From the NCBI GenBank assembly GCA_027487945.1, contig JAIYCQ010000011.1:84933-148932 (forward strand): a stretch of DNA of 64,000 nt. The letters run 5' to 3'. Below are positions 16,676 through 25,664 of this stretch, one piece after another. Made by a program: the position numbers and the translations under genes. This stretch comes from Caulobacteraceae bacterium (GTDB lineage: Bacteria > Pseudomonadota > Alphaproteobacteria > Caulobacterales > Caulobacteraceae). Positions within the stretch are counted from its first letter, which is position 1, and each line of letters starts with the position of its first letter. The notes beneath the pieces were generated by a model that was given only the letters and a program-made list of their open reading frames with translations, searched no databases and was not told where the DNA came from.

Positions 16676-19278
16676 CAGTCCTCCCGCACGGCCCGGACCG
16701 CGTCCATCGACAGGGCCCGGCGCCCGGCCAGCAGGGCGGCGCCGGCCGAGGCGCTGATCAGGGCCGCCGTCACCACGACGAACACGACCCAGGGCAGCCT
16801 CGTCTCCATGGTCCAGTGGAAGGACTGGGGATTGATGACGTGAATGAGCACCTGACTCATCACCAGGCCCAGGGTCAGGCCGGCGGCGACGCCGACCGCG
16901 CCGAGCAGTGCGCCTTCCTGGGCCAGCATGGCGACGATCTGGCGGCGGCGCACGCCAATGTGGCGCAGCATCCCGAACTCCTTGGTCCGGGCGAGGGTCT
17001 GGGCCGAGACGGTCGCCGCGACCCCGGCAAGGCCCACGAGGATCGCCACCAGCTCCAGCACATAGGTGATGGCGAAGCTGCGATCGAACAGGCCAAGCGC
17101 GATGGCGCGGATCTCCCCCGGCCGGGCGAACTGGGCCCGCGCCGCCAGATCCGGCGGCAGGGCGGCCTTCAGGCCGGCGGTGACGGCGGCGATGTCGGCG
17201 CCGGGCTTCAGGGCGATGGACGCCTCGGCTCGAAGCGGGTCCCCGGTCAGCCGGCTGTAGTCCTCGCTGGTCAGGACCACGGCCCCGTTCTGGCGGGCGT
17301 AGTCGCGCCAGAGGCCGGCGACGAAGACCCGCTGGCCGCCGGAGACGGGCAGGGTCATCCAGTCGCCGGCCCGCTTGCGATGGATCCAGGCTGCCGGCTC
17401 GGACAGCCAGACGGGCGTGGCCCCGGCCGGTATGGGGCGCGGGGCGCCGATCATCGGCAGGCGCGCCCCGGGGTCCTCGCGGCGGATCGGCTGGGCCACC
17501 AGGGCCACGGACGGCGTCTCGGGGCTGAGCCGCAGCGGCAGCGACCGGGTGAAGGTGACCGCCGCCACCCCCGGCGTCGCCGCCAGCCGGGCCTGTCCGG
17601 CCGGGTCGAGGCCGTCCGCCTGCGAGGGTTCGGCGAAGCGCATGTAGAGGTCATCGGGCAGAACCTGGCCCAGCCAGTCGTCCACCGATCCGCGGAAGCT
17701 GGAGACCATCACCGCCATGGCGATCATCAGGCTGGTGGAGGCGACGATCCCGCACAGGGCCACTGCCGCCTGCGACGGCGCGCCCCACAGCCGGCGTACG
17801 GCGAGTTCTGTTGAAGGCGCGGCGAAGCGGACGCCCTGCAACGGCGACAGCAGGGCGCGGGCGAGCCAGGGCATGGCCGTCACCCCGCCGGCCAGCAGCA
17901 GCGCCATGGCGGCGTAGCCCAGGATCGGCAGGCCGCCGATGGCCGGCCCGAAGGCGCAGACGCCGCCGGCGAGCAGCAGCGCCAGGGCCGGAGCGATCGC
18001 CGGTCGGGCCGAGGGATCGACGGCATCGCCGGCGTTCTTCAGGGCCACGGCCGGCTGGGCCCGCGACGCCTCCCGCGCCGGCAGCAGGCTGCCGCCGACG
18101 GCGCAGAGCAGGCCCAGACCGAAGAAGACGACAGCCGCCACCGGCGCGAACACCAGCACCGGCTGGCCGCCGCCGAAGTAGCCGCCGCCCAGATCGCCGC
18201 CCAGCAGCCGCAGGGCCGTGTCGGCCAGCAGCACGCCCAGACCCAGACCCATCAGCGCGCCCACGGCCCCGACCACGGCGCCTTCGATCAGCACCTGGAT
18301 CAGCAGGGCGTCACGGCGCGTTCCCAGCACCCGCAGCAGCGCGAATTGCGATCGCCGCCGCGCGACGGACAGGGACTGGGCCGAGAACACCAGGAAGCCG
18401 CCGGTCAGCAGCGCCATCAGGGCCAGCATGTTGAGATTGACCCGATAGGCCCGGGACAGGCTGTCGCTCCGCCGGGACTGGCTCTCGCGGGTCACCAGCT
18501 CGGCCTCGGGCGGCAGGATCCTGGCGATGGCGGCCTCGACCGCGTCGCGGTCCGCTCCGGCGGCCAGCTTCAGGTCCACCCGCTGGAGCCGGCCCAGCTG
18601 ACCGAAGCGCCACTGGGCGGCGGCGATGTCCATGACCGCGATCCGCCGGCCCTCCGCGACGCCCGGCAGGGTTCCGGCCACGGTGACCGGCACGGTGCGT
18701 CCGGCCGCCGACAGCGACAGGACCGCGCCTCGCGCCCCGGCCGCGCGCCCGCCCGGCCCGCCCTCAATGGCCTGGCGCAGGCTCGGCGACAGGAAGACCG
18801 CCATTTCGTCGAACACCGCCCCGGCGTCGCCGAAGCCGCTGCCGCCGCCGGCGGCGCCCTGTGGCGCGGGATCGGGCTGACCGAGCAGGCCGGGGGTGAC
18901 GCCGGCGGCGCGGAAGATGTCCAGCCCGATCAGCGTCAGACCCTGGCTGTCGCCCGGGAGGGCGGCGGTCAGCTGCACTACCGGGCTGGCCCCTGCCACA
19001 CCGGCGATGCGCGCCAGACGGGGATAGAGGGCTTCGTCAAAGCCCGCCGGCGACACCGAGGCCACCTGCAGGTCGGCGTCGCCGTTCACGGCGGCGATCG
19101 CCCGGGAAAACTCGGTCAGGGCGGAGGCGTTGATCAGATGGACGCCGAACCCCAGGGCCACGCCCACGGCGATGGCGATGGCGGCCGTCGCCACCCGCAC
19201 CGGCTGGGTGCGCCACTCGCCGAGGATCAGCCAGATCATGGCCGGCAGGCTGATCCTGCCCGAACGCCCGGCGGTCAT
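16672..19278 (-). CDS. FtsX-like ABC transporter permease
   Basis: An 868-residue integral membrane protein with two FtsX-type domains. A first helix (about residues 25-50) precedes a large periplasmic domain; a central multi-helix block includes QSLSVARRRSQFALLRVLGTRRDALL; a second periplasmic domain follows; and a C-terminal helix block has ARTKEFGMLRHIGVRRRQIVAMLAQEGALLG. The two cytosolic loops are coupling helices to the ATPase. The architecture is that of LolCE/MacB/AttF-type permeases that move lipids or lipoproteins rather than small solutes. It overlaps the ATPase gene (ATGA) and the AttH-like gene. Confidence 0.9.
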   Translation of the reverse strand: MTAGRSGRISLPAMIWLILGEWRTQPVRVATAAIAIAVGVALGFGVHLINASALTEFSRAIAAVNGDADLQVASVSPAGFDEALYPRLARIAGVAGASPVVQLTAALPGDSQGLTLIGLDIFRAAGVTPGLLGQPDPAPQGAAGGGSGFGDAGAVFDEMAVFLSPSLRQAIEGGPGGRAAGARGAVLSLSAAGRTVPVTVAGTLPGVAEGRRIAVMDIAAAQWRFGQLGRLQRVDLKLAAGADRDAVEAAIARILPPEAELVTRESQSRRSDSLSRAYRVNLNMLALMALLTGGFLVFSAQSLSVARRRSQFALLRVLGTRRDALLIQVLIEGAVVGAVGALMGLGLGVLLADTALRLLGGDLGGGYFGGGQPVLVFAPVAAVVFFGLGLLCAVGGSLLPAREASRAQPAVALKNAGDAVDPSARPAIAPALALLLAGGVCAFGPAIGGLPILGYAAMALLLAGGVTAMPWLARALLSPLQGVRFAAPSTELAVRRLWGAPSQAAVALCGIVASTSLMIAMAVMVSSFRGSVDDWLGQVLPDDLYMRFAEPSQADGLDPAGQARLAATPGVAAVTFTRSLPLRLSPETPSVALVAQPIRREDPGARLPMIGAPRPIPAGATPVWLSEPAAWIHRKRAGDWMTLPVSGGQRVFVAGLWRDYARQNGAVVLTSEDYSRLTGDPLRAEASIALKPGADIAAVTAGLKAALPPDLAARAQFARPGEIRAIALGLFDRSFAITYVLELVAILVGLAGVAATVSAQTLARTKEFGMLRHIGVRRRQIVAMLAQEGALLGAVGVAAGLTLGLVMSQVLIHVINPQSFHWTMETRLPWVVFVVVTAALISASAGAALLAGRRALSMDAVRAVREDW

Positions 19279-19997
19279 GCGGCGGCGCCCGCCGGCGGAT
19301 CGATGGGGACCAGTCCGTCGTGGGTCAGGCGCAGCGCCCGGTCGGCGGCGGCCGCCGCCTTCTCTGAATGGGTGACGATGAGGGCAGCGGCCCCGGCCTG
19401 ACGCACCTGGGCGGTCAGCAGGCCCAGGATCCGGTCGGCCGTCTCCGGATCGAGGTTGCCGGTCGGTTCATCGGCCAGGATAAGGGCCGGACGGTGGATC
19501 AGGGCGCGGGCGATGGCCACCCGCTGCAGTTCGCCGCCCGAAAGCTGGCGTGGATAGTCGCCGCCCCGGCCGGGCAGGCCGACATCGGCCAGCATCCCCT
19601 CTGCTCGCCGCGTGGCCTCAGCCGGATCGCCGTGCCCCAGAACCAGCGGCAGGGCCACGTTGCGGGCCAGGCTCAGGTGGGGCAGGACGTGGAAGGCCTG
19701 GAACACGAAGCCGATGCGGTCCCGGCGCAGCAGGGTGGCTCCGTCGTCGTCCAGGGCGGACAGCACGGACCCGCCGATGCTGACGGTCCCGGAGTCGGCC
19801 TGGTCGAGTCCGGCGATGACGTTGAGCAGGGTGGATTTGCCGACACCCGACTCGCCCATGATCGCCACCAGCTCACCGGGGGCGATGTCGAGGTCGAGGC
19901 CGGAGAACAATACCCGCCCGCCGGGGAGGGCGCGGCTGAGACCGCGGATGGAGAGCATCGCGGCGTCGACAGGCTGGGACGAGGGCGGCTGGGACAT
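19275..19997 (-). CDS. ABC transporter ATP-binding protein
   Basis: A 240-residue cytosolic ATPase of the LolD/MacB type. Walker [10 protein letters not shown] (residues 48-56), a Q-loop at [22 protein letters not shown], the signature [15 protein letters not shown], Walker [13 protein letters not shown] and the switch His in LIVTHSEKA are all intact. ATG 19997 is preferred; the open frame to 20048 gives only an unrelated Arg-rich extension. It is the first gene of the three-gene operon with the FtsX-like permease and the AttH-like protein. The 96-base gap to the sugar operon upstream leaves room for a separate promoter. Confidence 0.93.
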   Translation of the reverse strand: MSQPPSSQPVDAAMLSIRGLSRALPGGRVLFSGLDLDIAPGELVAIMGESGVGKSTLLNVIAGLDQADSGTVSIGGSVLSALDDDGATLLRRDRIGFVFQAFHVLPHLSLARNVALPLVLGHGDPAEATRRAEGMLADVGLPGRGGDYPRQLSGGELQRVAIARALIHRPALILADEPTGNLDPETADRILGLLTAQVRQAGAAALIVTHSEKAAAAADRALRLTHDGLVPIDPPAGAAA

Positions 19998-20093
19998 GTC
20001 CTGAGTCTGTAGGGCGCGGCGGTCGGTCCGGACAGTCCCCCGCGTCAAAGAACATCGTCCCGCGCGGCGGAAAGCCGCTGCCTGCCCTGCTGA

Positions 20094-20822
20094 TCAGCCG
20101 AGCGTGCGCAGATGCGCCAGGCTGGCCTCGACGCTGGGCCACCCGGGGGCGGGCGGGAAGTCATGCTCAACGAAGACGTGCTCGGCGCCGGCGGCGTCGG
20201 CGGCCGCCAGCAGGTCGGCGAAATCGAGGATGCCGCCGCCGACGTCGGTCATGCCGCCGTCCGGCGCGAAGTCCTTGAGGTGGAGCAGCTTCACCCGACC
20301 GGCCAGCCGCTCGATGACGGACCGGGGATCCTCGCCGCCCTTCTTCAGCCAGTAGACGTCGAGTTCGAAGTCCACCAGGCGGGGATCGGTCTCCGCCACC
20401 AGCCGGTCGAAGGGCCGTACGCCGTCCACGGCCTCGAACTCGAAGTCATGATGGTGGTAGGCGACCGCCAGCCCCTCAGCCCGGGCGCGCTCGGCGAAAA
20501 CGCCCAAGGTGGCGATGACCGCCGTCCAGTCGCGCTCGTCCGGGAGCACATAGGGCATCACCAGATAGCGGCAGCCGAGTGTCGCGGCCATGGACAGCAC
20601 CGCGTCCGGGCGCGCCGCCATGTCGGTCAGGCCGACGTGCGCGGAGGGGCAGTCGAGCCCGATCTCCTTCATCCGCGCGGCGAAGCCGGCGAAGTCCGAG
20701 CCCAGCGGCGCGGCGAATTCCACCGCATCGTAGCCGGTCTCGCGGATGCGCGAGAGCGTGCCCAGCGGGTCGGCGGCGAACGGTTTGCGAAGCGTGTAGA
20801 GTTGCAGGCCGATCGGTCTCAT
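20094..20822 (-). CDS. Sugar phosphate isomerase/epimerase-like TIM barrel
   Basis: A 242-residue xylose isomerase-like (AP endonuclease 2 fold) TIM barrel. IGLQLYTLR opens the barrel, and metal-site and substrate residues lie in AYHHHDFEFE, DFELDVYWLKKGG, VKLLHLKDF and VFVEHDF. Members isomerise, epimerise or eliminate from sugars and keto-sugars. It is the last gene of the five-gene oxidative sugar operon, 4 bases after the GMC dehydrogenase. The exact reaction is unknown; action on a 3-keto product of the GMC enzyme is inference. Confidence 0.85.
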   Translation of the reverse strand: MRPIGLQLYTLRKPFAADPLGTLSRIRETGYDAVEFAAPLGSDFAGFAARMKEIGLDCPSAHVGLTDMAARPDAVLSMAATLGCRYLVMPYVLPDERDWTAVIATLGVFAERARAEGLAVAYHHHDFEFEAVDGVRPFDRLVAETDPRLVDFELDVYWLKKGGEDPRSVIERLAGRVKLLHLKDFAPDGGMTDVGGGILDFADLLAAADAAGAEHVFVEHDFPPAPGWPSVEASLAHLRTLG

Positions 20823-20826
20823 GGGC

Positions 20827-22518
20827 CTACAGGCCTCCCTGTTGCAGTAGATCGGCCGCGTGGTGGGCCGTGCGCGCCGACAAAGCCATGTAGGTCAGCG
20901 ACGGGTTCATCGAGGCGCTGGAGGTCATCACCGCGCCGTCCGAGCAGAAGAGGTTGGGCACCTCATGCGCCTGGCCCCAGCCGTTGAACACCGAGGTCGC
21001 CGGATCCCGGCCCATGCGCGCGGCGCCCATCTCGTGGATGCGGTCGCCCGGCGGGGTGATCTGTTCGGCGGCCTCTTCCCAGGGGGTGATGTCGACGCAG
21101 CCGGCGGCGCGCAGCATGTCGGCCGCGTCCTTCGCCGCCGCCCGCATCATCGCGTACTCGTTGGGACCGTGGGTGACCCCGATGATCGGCACCGGCATGC
21201 CCCAGCTGTCGGTGCGGCTCGCGGACAGGGTCACGCGATTCTCCGGATCGGGCAGGACCTCGCCGAAGGGCAGGAGGGAGAAGTGCCAGCCGTGCAGGCC
21301 CTCGTCGTCCCCGCCGCCGACGCCCTGGGAGAAGCTCTCCGCCCGGCGGGAGCGGGCGGCGCCGCCCTGCATGCCGAAGCCGCGCAGGTAGGGTTTGTCG
21401 CCTTCGGTGATGTTGCCGTAGCGCGGCACGTAGATCCCGGTCGGCCGGTCGTGCTGGTCGTACACGCCCGAGAAGCCCGGCATCTTGCCGACGATGTTCC
21501 CGCTGCTGACGTGGTCCATCAGGTTGCGGCCGACCTGGTCGCTGCCGTTGGCGAGGCCGCGCGGGAAGGCGTCGGACTTCGAGTTCAGCAGCAGGACGGC
21601 GGTATTGATCGCCGAGGCGTTGAGGAAGACCAGCTTCGCCTCGAAGGTCTCGCCGCCCTTGTCGCCGCGGTTGACGGTCCGCACGCCGGTCGCCCGGCCG
21701 GTGACCGGGTCGTGGACGACGCTGACGACGACCCGGTCGGTCAGGACCGTGAGGTTGCCGGTGGCGAGCGCCGCCGGCAGGGTCGCCGCCTGGGTCGAGA
21801 AGTAGCTGCCGAGCGGGCAGCCGTGGTGGCAGCGGACATGCTGTTCGCAGCGCTTGCGGCCGACGTCCATCTGGGGCTTGGCCACGCGGCTCAGATTGGC
21901 CGTCCGCCCCATGATCATGCGCCGGGTCGGGAAGTCCGCCTCGATCCGCGCCTTGGCGGCCAGTTCGACGTCATTGAACGGGAAGGCCGGCAGGAAGTCG
22001 CCGTCCGGCAGCTGCTCCAGGCCGTCGAAATCGCCGCTGATCCCGGCGAAGGCCTCGACATGGTCGTACCAGGGCTCGAGGTCCTCGTAGCGGATCGGCC
22101 AGTCGACGCCGTGTCCGTCCTGCAGGTTCGACAGGAAGTCCCGGGGCGCCCAGCGATAGGACTGCCGTCCCCAGGTCAGCGACCGCCCGCCCAGCTGATA
22201 GCCGCGGATCCAGCGATAGGGCTTGCCGGGAACGGTCTCGTAGGGGTGGTCGTGGTCGCTGGCCCAGAAGGCCTTGTTGGAGTTGAAGAGGGCGTAGGAT
22301 ACCCCGACGTGGTAGGGATAGTGGAGGTCGCGCTCCTCCTGCGGGATCTGGTCGTCCCGGCGACGCAGGGTGGCGGCCAGGTCGTGGCTGTAGCCCGGTC
22401 CATGCGGGATGTCGGGGCCGCGTTCGAGCATGAGGACCTTCAGGCCTCGCTCGCAGAGCTCCTTGGCGACCCAGCCGCCGCTGATCCCGGAGCCGACGAC
22501 GATAGCGTCGAACATCAC
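20827..22518 (-). CDS. GMC-family sugar dehydrogenase with 3Fe-4S-type cysteine motif
   Basis: A 563-residue FAD enzyme. The N-terminus has AIVVGSGISGGWVAKEL, the ADP-binding fold, then YQLGGRSLTWG; the C-terminus has HEMGAARMGRDP and SMNPSLTYMALSARTAHH with the catalytic His/Asn region. C224-x5-C230-x3-C234-PLG matches in spacing the three cysteines that hold the 3Fe-4S cluster in FAD glucose and gluconate dehydrogenases, so this should be a dehydrogenase passing electrons onward, not an oxidase. The relatives include glucoside 3-dehydrogenases. The small Tat-exported partner subunit usually beside such enzymes is absent here. The gene overlaps its upstream neighbour by ATGA. Confidence 0.87.
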   Translation of the reverse strand: MMFDAIVVGSGISGGWVAKELCERGLKVLMLERGPDIPHGPGYSHDLAATLRRRDDQIPQEERDLHYPYHVGVSYALFNSNKAFWASDHDHPYETVPGKPYRWIRGYQLGGRSLTWGRQSYRWAPRDFLSNLQDGHGVDWPIRYEDLEPWYDHVEAFAGISGDFDGLEQLPDGDFLPAFPFNDVELAAKARIEADFPTRRMIMGRTANLSRVAKPQMDVGRKRCEQHVRCHHGCPLGSYFSTQAATLPAALATGNLTVLTDRVVVSVVHDPVTGRATGVRTVNRGDKGGETFEAKLVFLNASAINTAVLLLNSKSDAFPRGLANGSDQVGRNLMDHVSSGNIVGKMPGFSGVYDQHDRPTGIYVPRYGNITEGDKPYLRGFGMQGGAARSRRAESFSQGVGGGDDEGLHGWHFSLLPFGEVLPDPENRVTLSASRTDSWGMPVPIIGVTHGPNEYAMMRAAAKDAADMLRAAGCVDITPWEEAAEQITPPGDRIHEMGAARMGRDPATSVFNGWGQAHEVPNLFCSDGAVMTSSASMNPSLTYMALSARTAHHAADLLQQGGL

Positions 22519-23297
22519 GCCGCTCCCTTCGATTTCAGTGAACCGTCGAACTGGACGAGCGCCGCCCGCAACGCCGCGACCGGATCGCCGCGCGGTACGA
22601 ACTCGTGGCCGACCCAGCCCTGGTAGCCCAGATGCCGCAGCAGTCCGGCGATGGCCGGCCAGTGGATTTCCTGCCGGTCGTCGAGGTCCCGCCGACCCGG
22701 CGCGCCGGCCGTGTGCACATGGCCGATGAGGTCGATATGGGCCTGGATGGTGCGGCTCAGATCCCCCTCCATCAGCTGCATGTGATAGCCGTCATAGAGC
22801 AGCCGCAGGGCCGGCGAGCCGATGCCGCGAACGACCTCGGCCCCGAAGGCCGTGCGGTCGCACTGGTGGCCGGGATGGTCGACCTTGCTGTTGAGCAGTT
22901 CCATCAGGAGCCGCACCCCCGCCTGCTCGGCATGGGCTGCCACCGGGGCCAGACCTTCGATACAGGCCGCGATGGCGGGACCGTCGGCGCCGTCGCCGAT
23001 GCGGTTGCCCGAGAAGACGATCACAGCCTCGCACCCGCCGGCCGCGGCCGTATCGATGTTGCGGCGGACCTCGTTGGTCAGGGCCGCGTGAAGGGACGGA
23101 TCGTTGAACCCGCGCTCCAGGGTGTGGCCGGTCAAGGTGACCAGCGAGAGGCCGACGTCCCTCGCGACAGGCCACAGCGCTTCAGGCAGCATCTCGACAC
23201 CCTGCGCGCCGGCCGCCGCGGCGTCGCGCAGCAGCGTTGCCGGATCCACGTCGCGCCCCATGGTGAACGACCACCAGGCAAAGCTCTGCCGCATCAC
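22515..23297 (-). CDS. Hydroxypyruvate isomerase-like TIM barrel
   Basis: A 260-residue protein of the Hyi-like branch of the xylose isomerase fold. QSFAWWSFTMG at the N-terminus, VIVFSGNR, LLMELLNSKVDHPGHQCD, LLYDGYHMQLMEGDL, IGHVHTAGAPGRRDLDDRQEIHWPAI and VGHEFVPRGD carry the conserved Glu, Asp and His metal ligands. In this operon it probably isomerises a keto-sugar or a small fragment from it; true hydroxypyruvate isomerase activity is not shown. It overlaps both neighbours by 4 bases, so translation is likely coupled. Confidence 0.87.
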   Translation of the reverse strand: MMRQSFAWWSFTMGRDVDPATLLRDAAAAGAQGVEMLPEALWPVARDVGLSLVTLTGHTLERGFNDPSLHAALTNEVRRNIDTAAAGGCEAVIVFSGNRIGDGADGPAIAACIEGLAPVAAHAEQAGVRLLMELLNSKVDHPGHQCDRTAFGAEVVRGIGSPALRLLYDGYHMQLMEGDLSRTIQAHIDLIGHVHTAGAPGRRDLDDRQEIHWPAIAGLLRHLGYQGWVGHEFVPRGDPVAALRAALVQFDGSLKSKGAA

Positions 23298-24436
23298 GCG
23301 ATCTCCTCGCCCAGAGGCGTCCAGCGGCCGTCAGCCGTCGCGCTGCGCACTGCCGCCTCAATGAACCTCACGCCTTCGACGCCTGCGTCCACGCCGGGAA
23401 GGTCCGTGGTGGGAGCGCGCTGTCCAGCCCTGTGCGCCGCGACCAGATCCGCCGCGTCGGCGTAGATCTGCGCGAAGCCTTCCAGATAGCCTTCCGGGTG
23501 TCCCGCCGGGATCCGCGTCGCCGCATTGGCCGCCGCAGACAGGCCCGGCCCGCCGCGTCGCAGGATCCTGGGCGGTTCGCCCAGCGGCGTGTAGCGCAGG
23601 ATGTCCGGGTCCTCCTGCGACCACTCCAGTCCGCCGGTCTCGCCATAGAGGCGCAGGCGCAGGCCGTTGGACGCCCCCACCGCCACCTGGCTGGCCCACA
23701 GCTGGCCGCGGGCGCCGCTCGCCCAGCGCAGCCGAAGCTGAACATCGTCGTCGAGCAGACGTCCCTCCACGAACCGCGAAGTCTCGGCGCTGACCTGATC
23801 GGCCGCCTGGCCGAGGACGAAGGTCGCGAGGTGATAGGCGTGGGTGGCGATGTCGCCGAGCGCTCCGCCGGGCCCGGCCCGGGCGGGGTCGCCGCGCCAG
23901 TCTGCCTGCTTGTTGCCGGGCAGGGCCGTGGCCAGCCAGTCCTGGGCGTATTCGGCCTGCACCACCCGGATCGCGCCCACCGTCCCGGCCGCCACCATGG
24001 CCCGCATCTGCCGGACCATGGCGTAGCCGCTGTAGTTGTGGGTCAGCACGAAGGGGACGCCGGTCCGCGCCACGGTCTGCGCCAGATCCAGCGCCTCGGC
24101 CAGACCGGTGGTCAGCGGCTTGTCGCAGATCACCGCGATGCCGGCCTCGAGGAAGGCCTTCGCCGGTCCGTGGTGCAGGTGGTTTGGCGTGACGATGGCC
24201 ACCGCGTCGACAGGGTCAGGGCGGGCTGCCTCGGCCTGGACCATCGCCCGCCAGTCGCCGTAGCAGCGGTCCTCCTCGAGGCCGAGTCCGCGCCCGAACG
24301 CCTCAGACCGCATGGCCTCGCTGCTGAACGCGCCGGCGACGAGGTCCCAGCGGTCGTCCAGCCGCGCCGCCATGCGGTGCACGGCCCCGATGAAGGCGCC
24401 GTCGCCGCCTCCGATCATCCCCAGCTTCAGCCGCAT
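23294..24436 (-). CDS. Gfo/Idh/MocA-family oxidoreductase
   Basis: A 380-residue NAD(P)-dependent sugar oxidoreductase. The Rossmann fold starts [47 protein letters not shown] holds the family EKP-type lysine, here [23 protein letters not shown] carries the conserved Asp and His. Members oxidise or reduce hydroxyls of sugars, and several form or reduce 3-keto-sugars. One base separates it from the upstream isomerase and it overlaps the downstream gene. I infer that it acts on the same keto-sugar pool as the GMC enzyme. Confidence 0.9.
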   Translation of the reverse strand: [380 protein letters not shown]

Positions 24437-24437
24437 G

Positions 24438-25487
24438 TCAGCGGTCGAGGCCGAGCAGCCGACGGTTGGCCGCCGCGTCCACGTCGGTGGCGAGGAAGTC
24501 GTCGAAGCTCTTGCCGGTGACGTTGATGATATGGTCGCGGATGAAGGTCGCGCCTTCGCGGGCGCCGTCCTCCGGCGCCTTCAGCGCGCATTCCCATTCC
24601 AGCACCGCCCAGCCCTGATAGCCGTACTGGGCGAACTTCGAGAAGATGGCCTTGAAGTCGATCTGGCCGTCGCCGAGCGACCGGAAGCGTCCGGCCCGCT
24701 CCTTCCACGGCGCATAGCCGCTGTAGACGCCCTGCCGGCCGGTCGGCCGGAACTCGGCGTCCTTGACGTGAAACATCTTTATCCGCTCGTGGTACAGGTC
24801 GATGTACTCGAGATAGTCCAGCTGCTGCAGCAGGAAGTGGCTGGGATCGTAGAGAAGGCAGGCGCGCGGGTGATGATCCACGCGGTCCCAGAACATCTCC
24901 ACCGTCGTGCCGTCGAACAGGTCCTCGCTGGGATGGATCTCGTAGCAGAGGTCGACCCCGACCGCGTCGAAGGCGTCGAGGATCGGCCGCCACCGCCGGG
25001 CCAACTCGTCGAACGCCTCCTCGATCAGGCCGGCCGGCCGTTGCGGGTAGGGATAGAGGTAGGGCCAGGCCAAGGAACCGGAGAAGGTGACGTGGGCCTC
25101 CAGACCCATGCGCCGCGAGGCCCTGGCCCCCAGCAACACCTGCTCGACCGCCCAGGCCTGCCGCGCCGCCGGATTGCCCCGCACCGACTTCGGCGCCGAG
25201 CCGTCGAACATCTCGTCATAGGCCGGATGCACCGCGACCATCTGGCCCTGGGTATGGGTCGACAGCTCCGACACCTCCAGCCCGGCTTCGGCCAGCACGC
25301 CCTTGACCTCGTCGCAGTAGGCGTCGCTTTCGGCGGCCAGCTTCAGGTCGAACAGACGCCGGTCCCAGGTCGGGATCTGAACGCCCTTGTAGCCGAGGTC
25401 CCCCGCCCAGCGGGCGATGGCCGCAAGGCTGTTGAACGGCGGCGCGTCGCCCGCGAACTGCGCCAGGAAAATGGCCGGGCCCTTCAT
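24438..25487 (-). CDS. Sugar phosphate isomerase/epimerase-like TIM barrel (long form)
   Basis: A 349-residue TIM barrel of the xylose isomerase-like superfamily. Motifs are LGYKGVQIPTWDRRLFD, LSTHTQGQMVAVHPAYD, LCYEIHPSEDLFDG, LLYDPSHFLLQQLDY, IKMFHVKDAEF and LEWECALK, giving Glu, Asp and His ligands. This long subfamily often stands with Gfo/Idh/MocA or GMC oxidoreductases, and some relatives cleave 3-keto-glycosides by elimination. ATG 25487 after CAAGGGAGGATGC is preferred to the frame start at 25550. It is the first gene of the operon, facing the symporter gene across 177 bases. Confidence 0.87.
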   Translation of the reverse strand: MKGPAIFLAQFAGDAPPFNSLAAIARWAGDLGYKGVQIPTWDRRLFDLKLAAESDAYCDEVKGVLAEAGLEVSELSTHTQGQMVAVHPAYDEMFDGSAPKSVRGNPAARQAWAVEQVLLGARASRRMGLEAHVTFSGSLAWPYLYPYPQRPAGLIEEAFDELARRWRPILDAFDAVGVDLCYEIHPSEDLFDGTTVEMFWDRVDHHPRACLLYDPSHFLLQQLDYLEYIDLYHERIKMFHVKDAEFRPTGRQGVYSGYAPWKERAGRFRSLGDGQIDFKAIFSKFAQYGYQGWAVLEWECALKAPEDGAREGATFIRDHIINVTGKSFDDFLATDVDAAANRRLLGLDR

Positions 25488-25598
25488 GCATCCTCCCTTG
25501 CCGGGGGCCTGCTTCGGGCCGCCCGTCTGTTGTTCCCTGAAAGCTAGCATGCACAGAGCCGTTGGCGAGCGGGTCGTTCGCCTTCGTCAGACTTGCGG

Positions 25599-25616
25599 TT
25601 GACGCGGGGCGGTCAA
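25599..25616. promoter_or_regulatory. Candidate operator between the sugar operon and the symporter
   Basis: TTGAC (25599-25603) and GTCAA (25612-25616) form an inverted repeat with an 8-base spacer, 48 bases before the symporter start and 111 before the divergent isomerase. It could be an operator or, on the + strand, TTGACG could be a -35 box. Short arms make this tentative, and no regulator gene is adjacent. Confidence 0.3.
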
Positions 25617-25664
25617 GGACGGCGAACTTCGCATACCGCGACTCTGCGGCGCCGGGGGGAAGCC

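Noticed and set aside
24438..25487. Confirmed C-glycoside deglycosidase alpha subunit
   Set aside because: The TIM-barrel type is compatible, but the small beta subunit that goes with known enzymes is not in the operon, so I kept a general call.
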